Below, piece by piece: positions 49,438-62,821 of a DNA stretch of 64,000 nt. Numbering within the stretch: position 1 is the first letter of the stretch; each line of letters opens with the position of its first letter. The notes beneath the pieces were generated by a model, which was not told the origin of the DNA, did not search any database, and saw only the letters and a list, made by a program, of their open reading frames with translations. Made by a program: the position numbers and the translations under genes. This DNA comes from Bugula neritina (taxonomy: Eukaryota; Bryozoa; Gymnolaemata; Cheilostomatida; Bugulidae): positions 24,323,128 to 24,387,127 of the forward strand of contig OZ037767.1 of the NCBI GenBank assembly GCA_964035545.1. The letters run 5' to 3'.

Positions 49438-52400
49438 ATGACGGAATTAAATAACAAAACTCATCACTATAAGTTGATATATTTTGATATTAGAGGGAGG
49501 GCTGAGCCAGCTAGGGCCATGTTTATCATGTCTCAGACAGATTTCAAAGACGAAAGAATAAAGTTTCAAGATTGGTCAACTCGGAAACTAGGTAAGCTTT
49601 GTATGCTAAAACAAACTTATTTTAAGGACACAAATTAATTAATAAGTGTAAGTATATATGTATATCACAAATTAATAAGTTATTTTTATAATTTATTTTT
49701 TACGAATCAGCCTATAAAGCTGCCTTGGATATAAGTATGAGTTATTTTTAAGAGTCATCAAGCACAAAAAAATTATTTACCCATCTCTTTTATAATCTAT
49801 ACTAGAAAGTCAAAAGTACATGTTTTAATATATAACCAGTGTACTTAAATTTTTAGAATAAAAATAAGTCAGTTTGTGAGAGTTTCATAAGTTTTTACAA
49901 AACTCCAATCCTGGTTTCAAAAGTGTTTTTACAGGTTGCTAGTCTTGTTTCATTGTGTTCTGCATTATTAAGGTGATCCAAACACTAACAGTTATAGACA
50001 AGTCCACAAATGCTCTATTTGTTACGTATGTAAGGTTGAAGAAGCCTCTAACAATGCTATGTTTCGTAGAATGTTACAAATTTGATGTAAGCTGGAAGTG
50101 TGAGAGATGTATGCTACTTTAGGGCTATTAAACCAATTTTATTTGCAGATCGTGATGTTTGCGTGACCGAAAAATTCCATTTTCACATGAAGTGCCTAGA
50201 GTAGCCTTTTATCTCGAAATTGCACTAAATTATGTAAGAGGTTGAACAATTACCAATGTATAGGCCTGCCCAACATTCATCACTATTTGTCAAGTTTTAT
50301 GCATATTAGATTTTGCTGGTTTAAAATAACCTTCCATAACCTTGGGTATACCTAATGACCTCCACTGTGCAATACATGAGCTGGTGTCAATGTTTTCTAC
50401 ATTATGTGAGGCACAATGTCATAAAATAGTTAAAATTGCCTCCCTTGTATCTAAACCCAGGTCTTTACAGACTGTGGTAGATATTATAAGGAGAAATAAA
50501 TTACTACTTGTATTATAGTGCATCTTTCAGTCATTTCAGATTTGACAGTATTTGGTATAAGTTTCAAGTGTGGGTCAACTTTGATTATTGAGATCTTGCA
50601 ATGCTGTACTAAAAACAGTAGTTTAAAACTCTCTTCTTATAAATTTGACTTTATTTTGAATTAAATAACATTTTATTTAATTTTAGAAACTCCGATGGGG
50701 TTACTTCCAATACTAGAGACAGAAGACGGTCAGCTTCTGCAGACGGTGCCAATTAATAACTTTCTTGCGGCTAGACTTGGTAACGTACTAGCTGTATAAT
50801 ATTACAATTGCCTACGTATTACTGTAAGATGATTTAGACTTGTGTTTAAGTCTAGAGTTACAGCTGCTTTTGTGTATTCTATATGAAACAGCTCATTGAT
50901 TGATCAAGTTTTAAAGTGTTTCGATTAGGTTGATGTAAGCTTACTAGTATTTTAGCTATAACATTTTAGAACAATTAGATGATGTAATAAACCTCTTAAA
51001 ACTTTACATGTCACGTGTTATTTGCAAGATGAAGGCTATTGAGATTGTACCTACAAATTTAATATAGCACTTTTGCTCTAATGACAGAGCATCCTAAAAT
51101 ATTTTGCAGAAAAGCTTCAGCGTAATGCTTTTTTTTATGTCTTGTATCATTTTCTTGACCGGCTTCTCATAAACCTAAACTGCCACACGAAAATATTCAA
51201 CTTATGGCCATTAGAAACTATGATAATTTTGTAACGGCCCCATTTTTCAGCTCTAAAATAAATTTACTAAGTTTTAGTCTGTTGAAGTTTTACACAAAAC
51301 CATTGCTATAAGTTCTGCTACTGTCAACTCTTTCAAATATACCACAGCTGAGTTTTCACTTTTATCCAACAAGTAAGCTGCAGCATTAGGCAAGGAGAAG
51401 CAGTGGGTGACTGGCCTTGACCTCCATATAAGTCATTTCCTATCCTTTGCACAGTAACAATAAGTCTTCAGTCTTTAGTGTAGATCCTTTTGCTCAGCTG
51501 ATTTACATGTCACGTGTTTAGTTACACAACAATTAAAAATTGGGTTGCCATTTTTCTTTTGAACCTTACCAAAAGTGCCACCAACTACATGCAACAAGTG
51601 TTTGGCTATCAGCCAGGTATGGGCCTACTTGCTAAGCTGAATAGACAATATCCTGAAATGTCCGTCTTTACAAAAGGGCATTTGTACTTCATGTGCAATT
51701 CATGCTCTGAACTTATTCATTGGCCTCAAAGATCTACATCTTAAAAATATATAGCTGTAATATTATTTATTTACTTAGCAGCACACTGGTATAACAGTTA
51801 TAAGACAAGTAAATTTAGTCATTAAAATTAGATGAACATGTGATACAAAAATTAAAACCCACACACATAGTTGAATTGGATATTAGCTAATTTTGATTTG
51901 CATTTTATATAATAGTACATTACATACCCAACACTGACTTATATTATAGATATTATATAGATATGAATTATACATAATGTTGAAGTGGATTTTGGTCAGC
52001 CATTGCATTATATAATATGAATTACCACTGCTGGTATGATAAATCACCAGAACATTTCCCAAGCAGTAAGCAAACGACAGACTCTCACTCAGAATGGTTG
52101 TATTGTTCTTTAACTAATAACAGAACCACCACTCTTGCCTTCAAGACTTGGGTAACCTTTAGACAGTAGCAATGAATGACATATAAATCAGATTTGGACA
52201 GATATATCTGGTGTTTCAGCGACTGGAAATTGTAGAATATTCAAGTGCTTGCACTGAAATAAAATTGATGAAAAGTTAAGGATTGTCCTAAAATATGAAT
52301 TGAACTGTTGTGAATATTTTTATCTGTGGTCATGGAAAGTTTCAATCAGAGCTAAAACTATTTGCACCATAATAGTGCAATAAACTACAATGCAATACAA

Positions 52401-55400
52401 TAGCCTACAATACAACACATTACAACGCACTGAAATATCATTGAATGCAGTATAATACTATATAGCATAGCAATATAGTGTAGTATAGCACTGTATCCTA
52501 TAATATAATAATATGATGATATGATAACATAATATAATACAATATAATTTAATATGACATAATATGATATATGATAAAAATGATGTATATTTAAGATAGC
52601 GTTATAAAAATTATATATAAGAAAGCAAATAGTGAAGTAAGTTGAATATAATATATACTTTGTTTGCTATTGAGCCAGTAATAGAGAACAAGGAAAAGGG
52701 TTCAAATTTTCTCACCAATTTTTCAAGCTCTCCCATTTATTCACTTATAGTCTAAAGTTTATCATCATCTTACTTACATTTGATTCCTAGAAACCACTTT
52801 GCTAATATACCAGCTCTACGTGGAAATGTCAACAACTTTCCATGTATTTCCACTAATTTGCCTGGTTTATTTCGAACAAAAACACATTTTTTCACCAAAT
52901 TTATTTCTAAGTACTTTTTTTCCAATACATACTTTCCAAGAAAATGTGGCATACTATATAATTTCAGCTAAGTTACATACATTTACATCCAGAAACAATG
53001 AATTACTCTTAGAATGTGCAATGTTTACTGTAGCAAGTATACATTTTAATGTGTCATTTACATAATTTCTTATGATGTGATAGAGTCAAAGGTTTATGCT
53101 AATTATTCTTTCATTAACCTCTGCCCTCAAGGTCAAACTATGCAGTATAAGAAGAATTTCTAAAGCTGAAATCATTTTTTTTTAAATCTATTGAACCAGG
53201 ATATAGCAAGAGGCAGCAAGCTAATGCTGCATCCTGAACACTTGTACAGCGTAAAGGGAAACAGGCTTTTCTCAGAACTTAGAATGGAATGTTAGCTTGA
53301 AAAGTCGTATAGCAACTTCAATCAAACAAGCAGTCTGCAAAGTATATTTACTGTATTGAGTTAAATTGCATTTAAGAATGTTGCAACTACCCATGATGCA
53401 ATCACTGCATAGTTAACTTTTTTCTTAGAATATACTATTTGAAGCATTACAACTGTAACAAGCAATAACTTAGTTTTTTAAAGCCTATGTATTCCATACA
53501 AGCACAACTTTATTTGATGTAGGTACTTCCCAATATCTTTTATTATTTACAGGATTCCCATTCATGATAGAATTAATATTTGTTAGCTTTTTAGTTGAAA
53601 TCATTCTGTTTAACATTCAAACCCTCAACCTATTTGATATTACATTTAAAAGAATATGTAGTGTTGAATTCACCCAGCAGCCCCTGTGGTGTAATTGGTT
53701 AGCGCACTTGCTTGCAAGCCGGAGGTCTGTGGCTCAAATCCCGGTATCACAGCACGGGTAAAAATTTCTTTCAACTAAGAAGGTCTTATGGCACATTTTT
53801 ACTCTCGCCTTGTTTTAGCTAAAAAGTATAGCAGACTTTAATGTTAAAGCTATTTTTTGCTAAAAAAGCTTAGTTAAAAAAATACACTTTATGATGCCTT
53901 ATTAAATGTGAATATGTAATATTTAATTAAATTTAATTAAAAAACAAAGTTTTTTAAAAGACTTATGTAGTATAGCATTGATGGTATTTTATGTTAACTC
54001 CATGTTGTATTGTATTTTTTATCAACTTAATATAGTTTTTACTGTAAGAGATGCTTATGTGTTTGGTTCTGTATTTGTTGACCATTGTAAACTTTAGCCA
54101 ATAGGAAATCATGTTTTATGATTTGACGGAAATCTTTTAACTGTAGTTATATATTATGCAGTGCCCGGCTTCTACAAACTCATTTAATTTTAGTTTCATA
54201 TTGAATATGGCTTGATTTATTTAAACTCATTATGAAGCCTGTGGTGTTGCACCGCCTCCTCCCTGCCCCCAACTCGCTATTATATGTTGTATTTGCAGGA
54301 TTTTTACCACAAGATGAATGGGATAAATGTCAAAGTGACTCTCTATTAATCCATGCTAACGAACTTTATGAAATACTTGGACGCAGAGTATATATCTATT
54401 TATTTTACAGGGTAACCATTTTAAACAAGCAAATAGTAAATATTTTATCGGTAATTTACTCAAAAATCTAAATGCCACTTTTTCTATATTTTAGCATTTG
54501 GTAATTCGTTTTAAGCTAGACCGGTCACCTTGGCAAGGTGCTAGCTTAAGCATTTAAAGTTTATGGTAGAATACAGAACTAATAAATAATCTAACGTATT
54601 AAAAATTAATAGGTAATTAAAACTCCAACAAAATAGTTCGTGAAAGTAGTTGGGAAAAATGACAAACTTTGCTCAAACTGGGCAAATGTACAACCAATTT
54701 TTTTGTTTTATAGTTGTTTTGTGCTCCTGTGTTGAACATTGTAATATATTTCGTAAAATTTACTAGATATATATATACATACATACGAACATACGTATAT
54801 ACGTACATACATACATATATATCAGTATAAACAATTTGATAATATTATTATCTAGAAAAGTGAAGTGCCGAATGACATAATAGATGTTGAAAAAGAGGCC
54901 AAGTATAAAATCATGCAGTACTTCACTCTAATGACTAGTATGGCCAGACCAGGATGTAGATTTCTTTTCGGAGAAAAGGTGAGAATTTATAAACAGGTTG
55001 ATAAATTATATGCCAAAAATGACCTATCCCAATGCCACATATTCCCTTCACAACAACCATATAGGAACAATGCCAATTTAAGGTGGCATACTCAATGAGC
55101 TAGTGTCAAATTACAAATTGAAGTGTTCATTCATTAAAGTTTAATAGATTAATTTATGCCGTAATACTATATAAAAAGCAAAAAAATAATACTGCTGAAA
55201 GTTTTTCCCATTTTTCACTCTACTGAGCAAAAATACATAAATTGGTTTTAAAAAAATAAAACTATCTTGGAGAAGGTGTTCACTATAGGTTAAAGTTCAA
55301 AAAATGAAATTTATCTGTGAAATATGAGTACTGTGAAACACTGTTGAACACTGTTGAACACTGTTGAACACTGTTAACCACACTGTTAATCACACTGTTA

Positions 55401-56027
55401 ACCGCTGTTAACACTGTTGAACTCGTTGAACAATTGACCTAGGTTTGTAAATTTACAGTTAATGCAGTCATGTCACAGGCAAAATATACTAATGTTACAA
55501 AACTGATAGCTTTATAATGAAAAAGTTATGGATTACAGTCACAAAAAATAGCTAGTGGTTTCAAGTCATTATAAATGTACAAACATGCATGAAAATTGTG
55601 GCATTGCACAATGACAAATATTTCTGCATATACAATTTTATATGGAGGTGTAACTGCAAAAAATAAATATTTTTCATATTGTACAAGCAATGCCAAACCA
55701 CTTGATTATGGTTGTAATTTTTTCAGGCATGTATGTTTTATCAACAACTTCTATTGCAAAAACTGGTAATGAAAACTCTTTTTAAAAAATCTACATAAAA
55801 TTAAATCAAACAGAAAGTAGATGTTAGCTATCACTATATAAAGTTTACCATTTTAGATTACTGTTGCTGATATTGTGCTCTACTGTACAGTGGAGTACTG
55901 CTGTGTAAGATATCCTGAAACTAGAACTTTCAACTCGTGGCTTGTTGATTGGCTGAAACATATGGAGCAAGATGAACTCTTCTGCAAGTACCTCAAAAGC
56001 AGATCTGGAACTTGCAATGGTACTTGA
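49438..56027 (+). CDS. Glutathione S-transferase, sigma-like, paralog 1
   Basis: Conjugates glutathione to electrophiles, or isomerises prostaglandin-like substrates, in the cytosol. Exons 49438-49591, 50687-50779, 54299-54411, 54856-54978, 55857-56027 (TGA); 654 nt, 217 residues, all phases agree. The N-terminal thioredoxin-like domain has KLIYFDIRGRAEPAR, with the catalytic tyrosine expected at residue 15 of YF, then TPMGLLPILETEDGQLLQT, the cis-proline and glutathione-binding segment (usual QS replaced by QT). The C-terminal helical domain is diverged and cysteine-rich (ADIVLYCTVEYCC; tail SGTCNGT). Intron 2 (3.5 kb) contains a tRNA-derived sequence. Family firm; class sigma inferred from RGRAE and the conserved Tyr. 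AATAAA at 56761 is a distant poly(A) candidate. Confidence 0.93.
52370..52620. repeat. Low-complexity tract in GST 1 intron 2
   Basis: Short 'caatac', 'tatag' and 'atataat' repeats without coding content. Intron positions 50780-52370 show nothing else. Confidence 0.6.
53682..53755 (+). repeat. tRNA-derived sequence (SINE head or tRNA pseudogene)
   Basis: It has a pol III A box TGGTGTAATTGG (53687-53698, fits TRGYNNARNNGG) and a B box-like GGCTCAAATCC (53731-53741) at normal spacing, with GGTTAGCGC between them. The cloverleaf is poor: the anticodon and T stems do not pair well and the acceptor stem works only in a shifted register. It sits within GST 1 intron 2. More likely a tRNA-derived SINE or decayed tRNA than a working tRNA. 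Confidence 0.65.
54765..54825. repeat. (TATA/CATA)n simple repeat
   Basis: Short run of atatatac, catac and cgtac words in GST 1 intron 3. Confidence 0.8.
55334..55435. repeat. cactgttgaa short tandem repeat
   Basis: About nine copies of a 10-13-bp unit (cactgttgaa, cactgttaac variants) in GST 1 intron 4. Confidence 0.85.
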
Positions 56028-58592
56028 CAAGAATACACTGAAGGCCGTTCACCTAGTGATGAAAAGAGAGTAACTTAATTTTGAGTAAAAAGCTACTCCA
56101 AAGATATGCTCTTTTAAACAAAAATTTTATTTAGCTCGAATTCATTTTTGCTAAAAGTTAAGCCTTGAATAACTTTATGCTATCACAGAGTAGCATAAGA
56201 AGTTTGAATGAAAAATTGATTGCTAATGCGAGTAAAATTACCCATAATATATGCTTGGATATAATAACGCATGTAGCAAAAACTCAGCATACATACTTTG
56301 TATAGCTTATGATTTACTGATGTATGCCACTGTAAATATGGCACTATTTTTGAGAGCGCAATGACTCTACAAACATATTTGGTAGATGACTCAGTTTTTT
56401 TCTATAAAATCTTATATACCTTCTATGACAATCATTTATTTGAAAAAAGAGGAAGCGCAGTGACATTTTTTAACAGGTGACAGTTATAGTAAACGCTGTA
56501 TCTACAGCTGACACTGGCACACTGTTCAGTGACATCTGATTTGACAGACATGCGCAGGTGTTGATTTGTCTTTTTATAAGAGATAGTTTTGGCTGAGATA
56601 AAAGTTGTCATTTTGTATTTATATTTTGTTGTTTATGACCAACACTCATCTTAAAACACTGACTAGACTTGTGACGCAAAACTATGTAGTTATATTCTAG
56701 TTATTTCATGACCGACTTTGAAATATACATATTTTATGCCGCCAGTTAACATTTTTTATGAATAAATTTATCACTGTTGCCTAGATCTGCTTTGACTGAA
56801 ATAATACATGTACATATCATTGTTACATAATTTTAAAGCTATAATGTAGTGGTGGAAAGGGTAATGAAAAACAAAAAAGCTACAAACTTGAGCAAATCGC
56901 AAAAAATAATAAAATATTGCACGATATTGTATTTGTTAGCAATTTTAAATGAAATACATACAGGCTATACAATACTACTTAGATATAACTTTATAAAAAG
57001 GTATATAATATGTAAGTGAAGCTGTTGAAGAAAAGACCAGTAGCCTATCATTATCAATTACATGATATTATATGAGAGAGACTGCTATGCAAATTAACAA
57101 TATTGGGTCACAACTTCTGAGTTCCCTTAAAAACTGATGACCAGTATAGCTAATTACAGATGATAACTTAATGTATGAAGTAATCACATAATTTAAATAT
57201 GATTGAATTGAGCTTCATCATCGTTTGGTAAATCTATTTGTTGTTTAATTTACTGGGCAAGAATTTGCACAAGAAAAATTGTTGCATGTATAGTCTATTT
57301 TCTATCAATATTCATAAAAATAATATAACAAAACCTCCTAAATATAGTTGCAAGCAAAAGAATGTGAAGCGATTGCCTTTACAGGATAATTAGTTGAAAT
57401 ATTTACTAACTCAGTATTTTTAAGAGTTGTGACTTGTTTATTTTCACATATATTCTATATAAAAGTTTCAACTTTTTATTAAATTGAGCTTTTAAGTAAG
57501 CCATAGTCTTTGTTACACAATTATTTGTATATATGCCCAAATATACACAATAATATTATATTCCTTATAAATGATGGTGGTATATAAAATATAATTTAAG
57601 CTTTTTGGTGGTTTTTATGAATCTATGTCTAAATGCACAAAATCAATTTGTAACCTAAATTATTTTTTGCAATATTTTAATATTAATTATTTACAGTGTT
57701 TTATATATCCTAATATTCTCAGCTTAACTTTAATTTTGTATGTAGAAAGTTTTTTCCTATATGATTAAAGGACAACATATTACATAGCTGAAGACTTGCA
57801 GTAATAGTTCTTTCATAATTGTAAGTTTTACTTTTTGTGTTGATCTCACTCTGTGTACAAAAGTTGAGCAGATTTCCCTGTGGGTCAGTCATCCTCGTCC
57901 CTGTCATCTGCTTCGTGTTTTCTGTAATGAAATGATGCACTATTTGATAAAAGGAAAAACCTAGTGTTACACAGTTTTAAAAAATACACCTAGTGGTTTT
58001 TTAATTGAAAGCATTAAAATTTTGTTTAAACACTATGATAAGAATTTATTTACTAAGTCTAGGTGTGTTTTTCCCTTTGAGATTTCCAGCAAAAAAGTTA
58101 ATTTGGCTGAGTGGACATTTAAATTAGTTGTCTTGCATGGCAAAAGCCAGTTGTCAAAACTGTTGTTGTAGTTTTATGCACTACTAGAGTGGGTATATTA
58201 TTGCACGTATAAATTACTGCTGCATGGCTTGCTGAGGTTGCGAGAGAAACCGAAGTAGTTGATGCTGTTTGTAGAATATATATATTTCAGGCTAATTAGA
58301 TATAAACCTAGTCATCAAATAATTACAAGAGAATAGGCACATATAGAACAGCTACACATTATTATCCTAGTCTACATGACAGTTATCCTTCAACTAAGGC
58401 TGGGCACCAGTTCAAGCTGTTTATATCCAGAAGGCTGATGCTGATTGGTAAATGGAAGGTTCCGGCGGTGTCACCGCAGGGAGGGACGCGGTGGGCATAG
58501 GACTGCGGCATCGCTAACGGAGTTGTAGTCCCTTTATAATATTTTATAATACTTTATAATAATATAATACATTGCCACCGCTCTCATGTAAG
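56028..58592. other. Intergenic region between the two GST genes, left part
   Basis: AT-rich. The only notable parts are the AATAAA at 56761 and a GC-richer stretch at 58440-58520 (cggcggtgtcaccgcaggg) next to the MITE, which may be repeat-derived. No gene found. Confidence 0.45.
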
Positions 58593-58934
58593 CCTAGGGC
58601 CACACGGTGCGTATTTTCGCATGCGAAAATTGAAATCACAAGTAGCAAAGGCGTCCACTGTAGCGTCAGTGATGCGTGATAAATAAAGCTTTCATTTTTA
58701 AATCGCACTCGCTTTCAATAAAACGCAATTTACTAGAATGTAGCACTAAAATAAAGAAATTGGGCTCGCTGAATAACTACCAGCCAATTAGGTGACGACG
58801 ACAGAGACGATTCGCACTTGCGTTGAAAATGCAGAGCGACAAGTGCGAATGTTTTTTCAACGCGCACAGTGGACACCTTTGCTACTTGTGATTTCAATTT
58901 TCGCATTCGAAAACACGCATCGTGTGGCCCTAGG
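58593..58934. mobile_element. 342-bp foldback MITE
   Basis: Left end CCTAGGGCCACACGGTGCGT and right end the inverse of CCTAGGGCCACACGATGCGT, with inverted-repeat similarity continuing about 70 bp inward (ttgaaatcacaagtagcaaagg). A second inner palindrome (ttcgcacttg/caagtgcgaa) lies near 58810-58850, so most of the element folds back. No ORF. The target duplication is not clear because the flanks (gtaag/ctaag) are themselves nearly palindromic with the ends. Confidence 0.85.
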
Positions 58935-60042
58935 CTAAGTACTTATGTAGGGGGTATTGAAGGGTATACTTCCCACAGCCATTACACTGTCTTGTGATCA
59001 TTCGTGCGAGCACAGAATCCGTTCAAAGAGAATTATTAATCCTTTTAACTATAATCGGCGTTCTATCATCATTTTGTTGATTAAATGACACCAGTGTGAT
59101 TTATTAATCCTTTGAATAACACAAAATTAATTTTAAAATGAGCTTCAGCGATCTAAACAAATGCAATAGATTTTATAAAAATTATTTACCGTTAATATCA
59201 TCGCTTTTTATCAATTGACTCTACGAACGCATTACCTTTTAAAAGGGCGTAAAGCATCGATTAGGCGAGTCACGTATTAACATTAGAAAGAAATATTTCA
59301 CATCAATATGAATAATATTAATGAGTTTAATCAAGTCAACAGGTGCTGGCAGATTAAAGGTGACAGAAACTCGGTAGACTACTTTTTTTCTAAAAAAGGT
59401 ATAAAGGCACTCTTAACCATTACCTCATAGAGTGACTCTATCTCCAATTGTGTCTGTAGAAGTCAACTAATATTATTTCTTAGTTGTTTACTTGGTAGAA
59501 GCTTCCATTAGTCTTAGAGTTTAGACTTAGCGCTTGAGAATGAGCAGACAACTGTCAACTGATGCAAGTAATTAAAGTATGCTAATATATTTATTAGTGT
59601 TTATAATAATAGAACTACTCTACACGCAACAAGCTACAGCATAATATATATAAATCTATTATATCCTTTATATATTACGTTGTTCTAAAAATTATTAAGA
59701 TAGTTTAATCATAATGTAGTGATATTGCAAAAGCCCTTGCTGGCTTGCATTTAGTGTTACATTATGTCACTACCTATTTCAATTTGTCCCATTATATAAG
59801 TTTAGTATTTATATTATACAACAGTAACAACTAAAAACATTTACTGAAGTTTAACAATATTTAATCAACAGTTTTTACAGGCTACAAGTACAACTATAAT
59901 CATCAAAAGTTGTCTATAGGGCAACAGCTTGTTGAAAGATGAAACTCAGTGCATATAGGCTATCAAATTTCAGCAGATAGTGGAGTTGGTGTTGCAATGC
60001 AAATAATAATATTATACAGGTGAGCTAGGTACATACAATCAG
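58935..60042. other. Upstream region of GST 2
   Basis: No gene seen. Contains the ATAAATACTGCAGTAG motif at 60043-60058 just before the coding start. Confidence 0.45.
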
Positions 60043-60071
60043 ATAAATACTGCAGTAGTAGTCTAGTAGCA

Positions 60072-62821
60072 ATGGCTGCACCTCAATATAAACTGACTTA
60101 CTTTGATGTGAGGGGGAGAGGCGAGGCGGCCCGACTGATGTTTGCTTTAGCTAAGCAGGACTTTGAAGATCAGAGGATACAAGGGGGAGACTGGGCGACT
60201 GTGAAATCAAGTAAGTTTTTATTTGATTTCTAAAAAGGCTTGATCTGAACTAGAATATTCTCATTAGTTTGCTTTTTGCATTGCAAAATCATGGCTGATA
60301 TTCACTAGCCTATATTAGACAGCTAAAGGAGATGTAAGCTTTACACATCCTGCTGGTCCATAATGATAATTGCTTAATTGATAACCTGAAGAGTTCAACT
60401 CAAACTAAATATTAAAGTCAATGAACATGTAAAGAAAGCTAAATGTTTTGATACAAGTTTTACTGAAATTATTTTGCATTTTCATACTTTACTACTTGCA
60501 CTAGTTGTACAGAAACTATTTCTCTCTGTTTATTTTGTCAGTATAAAATTTAGCCATTAAAGTTTTCATTAAATTAAGTATATGCCAACTTAACTAGTCA
60601 CTGTGTTGATATTCTGGTTACTTGCAGCTACACCCCAAGGATTTCTACCAGTATTGGAGACAAACGAAGGCAAGATTAGTCAAACCACAGCAATCAACAC
60701 CTACATAGCAGAGAAGTTTGGTAAGCTTGAGCTAAGTACTGTTGTAAAAAATTTCTGGTAAACCATTACTCTATATTACCTATTAGCTTACATACATTGA
60801 AATTTATTAATAATTTAGTGATGGCAGTTAGGCTCTTGCTTGACAACTCATTAATCATATGTTATAACATAGTAGCTTTACACTGAAGCGAATAATAAGC
60901 GATGCATTTTTCTGGAGGTATAAGTGACAAATTGTAGCTCTAACAAATAATTGCAATGTAAGGAGTTGTTTGCTTGTGTGATGATGCAATCCTGCTTCAC
61001 TCAAACTATGAAAATAACATGGCCAATCCAAGCAAAAATCTCCATAGTTATCTAAATAAATAAGGTAAATGTATATTTCGATACCCTTGTATCCATCTTC
61101 AGAGTTTGAGGATTTATACAATATGGCATCTGAATATATAAGTTTATTTATTTATTTAGATAAATCAAGTAGTAAACAAAAACTGTTTTTCATTTATTTA
61201 TTGTTTAATAAAGTTATCAGCCTGTAAGGATATATTTAAAATATGTTTATATAGAACACAGAGTTTTCTAAGTTTATCCATTATACACCTATACCTCGCT
61301 CTGTGGCAGGTTTTAAATTGCTACTGGGTTACCGAAATAGAAACCTATGCTCATTCATGCATATGGTATAAAATAAGATACTAGTTTACCATTATAAAGA
61401 TTTGCTTATGAGTACAAAATACAAAACAGCTTTTAGAAAAGTTGTTGACTGCTTACATGCATATACATTTTTAGCTTTCTTGCTCTCAGTTTCATGCTCT
61501 ATGAGCACACAAACACAATATTACATATATATATGTAATATATGTAATATTACCTACTAATAAACAATGAAGCAAAATGTGAACATGTAGTTATTGTATC
61601 TAAATTTTCTATCTATTGTAAGGTTTTGACAAATTAATGACATATTAGATGAAATATCTTTGTTGTTGCAGGTTTCATGCCAGATACAGCTTATGAAAAA
61701 GCTCAAGCTATTTCAATTATGTTGACATTGAATGACTTGACTGGAAGGATCAGCTCTCAGCTTTACATGCCTCTAGTATACAAAGTATGTTTGCTAAGAC
61801 CAACTAACGTCCAGCAGTATCTAACCTTTTGTCAAGCAAATTAGCAGCCCCAAGATATGACTGTTTAAACTGGGATAACGGGGTTGTGCTGGTAGCTTCC
61901 AATCTCATAAGACAGCTTAGTTGTTAAAAACAGTTGCTAATTATTAGATATGCCAATGAGGAAACCAACTGCACTTAGTATGTAGCTTGTTCAAAAATTT
62001 CCTACCCTGTAAATGAGAAATCTTACATGAGCATTATAGGCCTAACTGCAAGATATGAATGATATTCAGTATTATAATATTTTAAAGCATTAAGTTATTG
62101 TTAAAGAACTGTTTACTGCTTGAAGAGAGTCATGTGTATTGACCAGTATCAATATATAGATTTGCAAATGGATAACTGAAGCACAATACAAAAATATACA
62201 CCTGTCCTGCCTCTAAATATTATATCCTAATAACTACGTGTAAAGGTAATTTGCTGATCAGTGAATACACACTGTGCTACTATTTTACACTGAGAAATTT
62301 TGTTAGGTGATGCCAGTACCTGAAGATATTGAAGAGAAAAAGAAGACTCTTGCAGAAGAAATAAATACATGCTTAACATTTATTCAAAGTCTGTCAAAAC
62401 CGGGATCTAAATTTATTTTTAGTGACAAGGTATGTATGATGTTGACATAAAGCACAGCACTTACAGAGTAGGTTTTAGTAAAGTCCCATAACTGATAATC
62501 CCTACATGTATCTTACAGTACATTAGGTAAAATCATATATAAACTTAGCTTGTCTTTACTCCAATAAAATTTTGGGTTCGTTGAAAGATACCTGAGATTT
62601 TCATATAAACTATTTTAAATTTCTGCTGATATTATGAATGCATATTGTAGATTTCAGTGGCAGACATTTTCTTGTTCACAATAATGGAGACTCAACGCCA
62701 AGTCCTACCAGAGCTCAACTCTGATAATGAATGGTTCTTAAAAGTGTTTAATAATGTCAAGACAGATCCCAGAGTGCAAGAATACGTAAAACACAGAAAG
62801 ACATCACCTCTCGGTGTATAA
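60072..62821 (+). CDS. Glutathione S-transferase, sigma-like, paralog 2
   Basis: Cytosolic glutathione transferase. Exons 60072-60210, 60628-60720, 61672-61784, 62307-62429, 62651-62821 (TAA); 639 nt, 212 residues, all phases agree. YKLTYFDVRGRGEAARLMF carries the expected catalytic tyrosine (residue 10). TTPQGFLPVLETNEGKISQT is the cis-proline/glutathione-binding stretch, and a typical helical C-domain includes KPGSKFIFSDK and ISVADIFLFT, ending RKTSPLGV. Exons 2-5 are 93, 113, 123 and 171 nt, identical to paralog 1, so the pair arose by gene duplication. Start chosen as the first ATG (agcaATGg), which gives the normal sigma N-terminus. It runs convergently toward MED30. Confidence 0.95.

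Noticed and set aside
53682-53755. Functional tRNA-Ala (anticodon TGC)
   Set aside because: The anticodon and T stems do not pair and the acceptor stem needs a shifted register.
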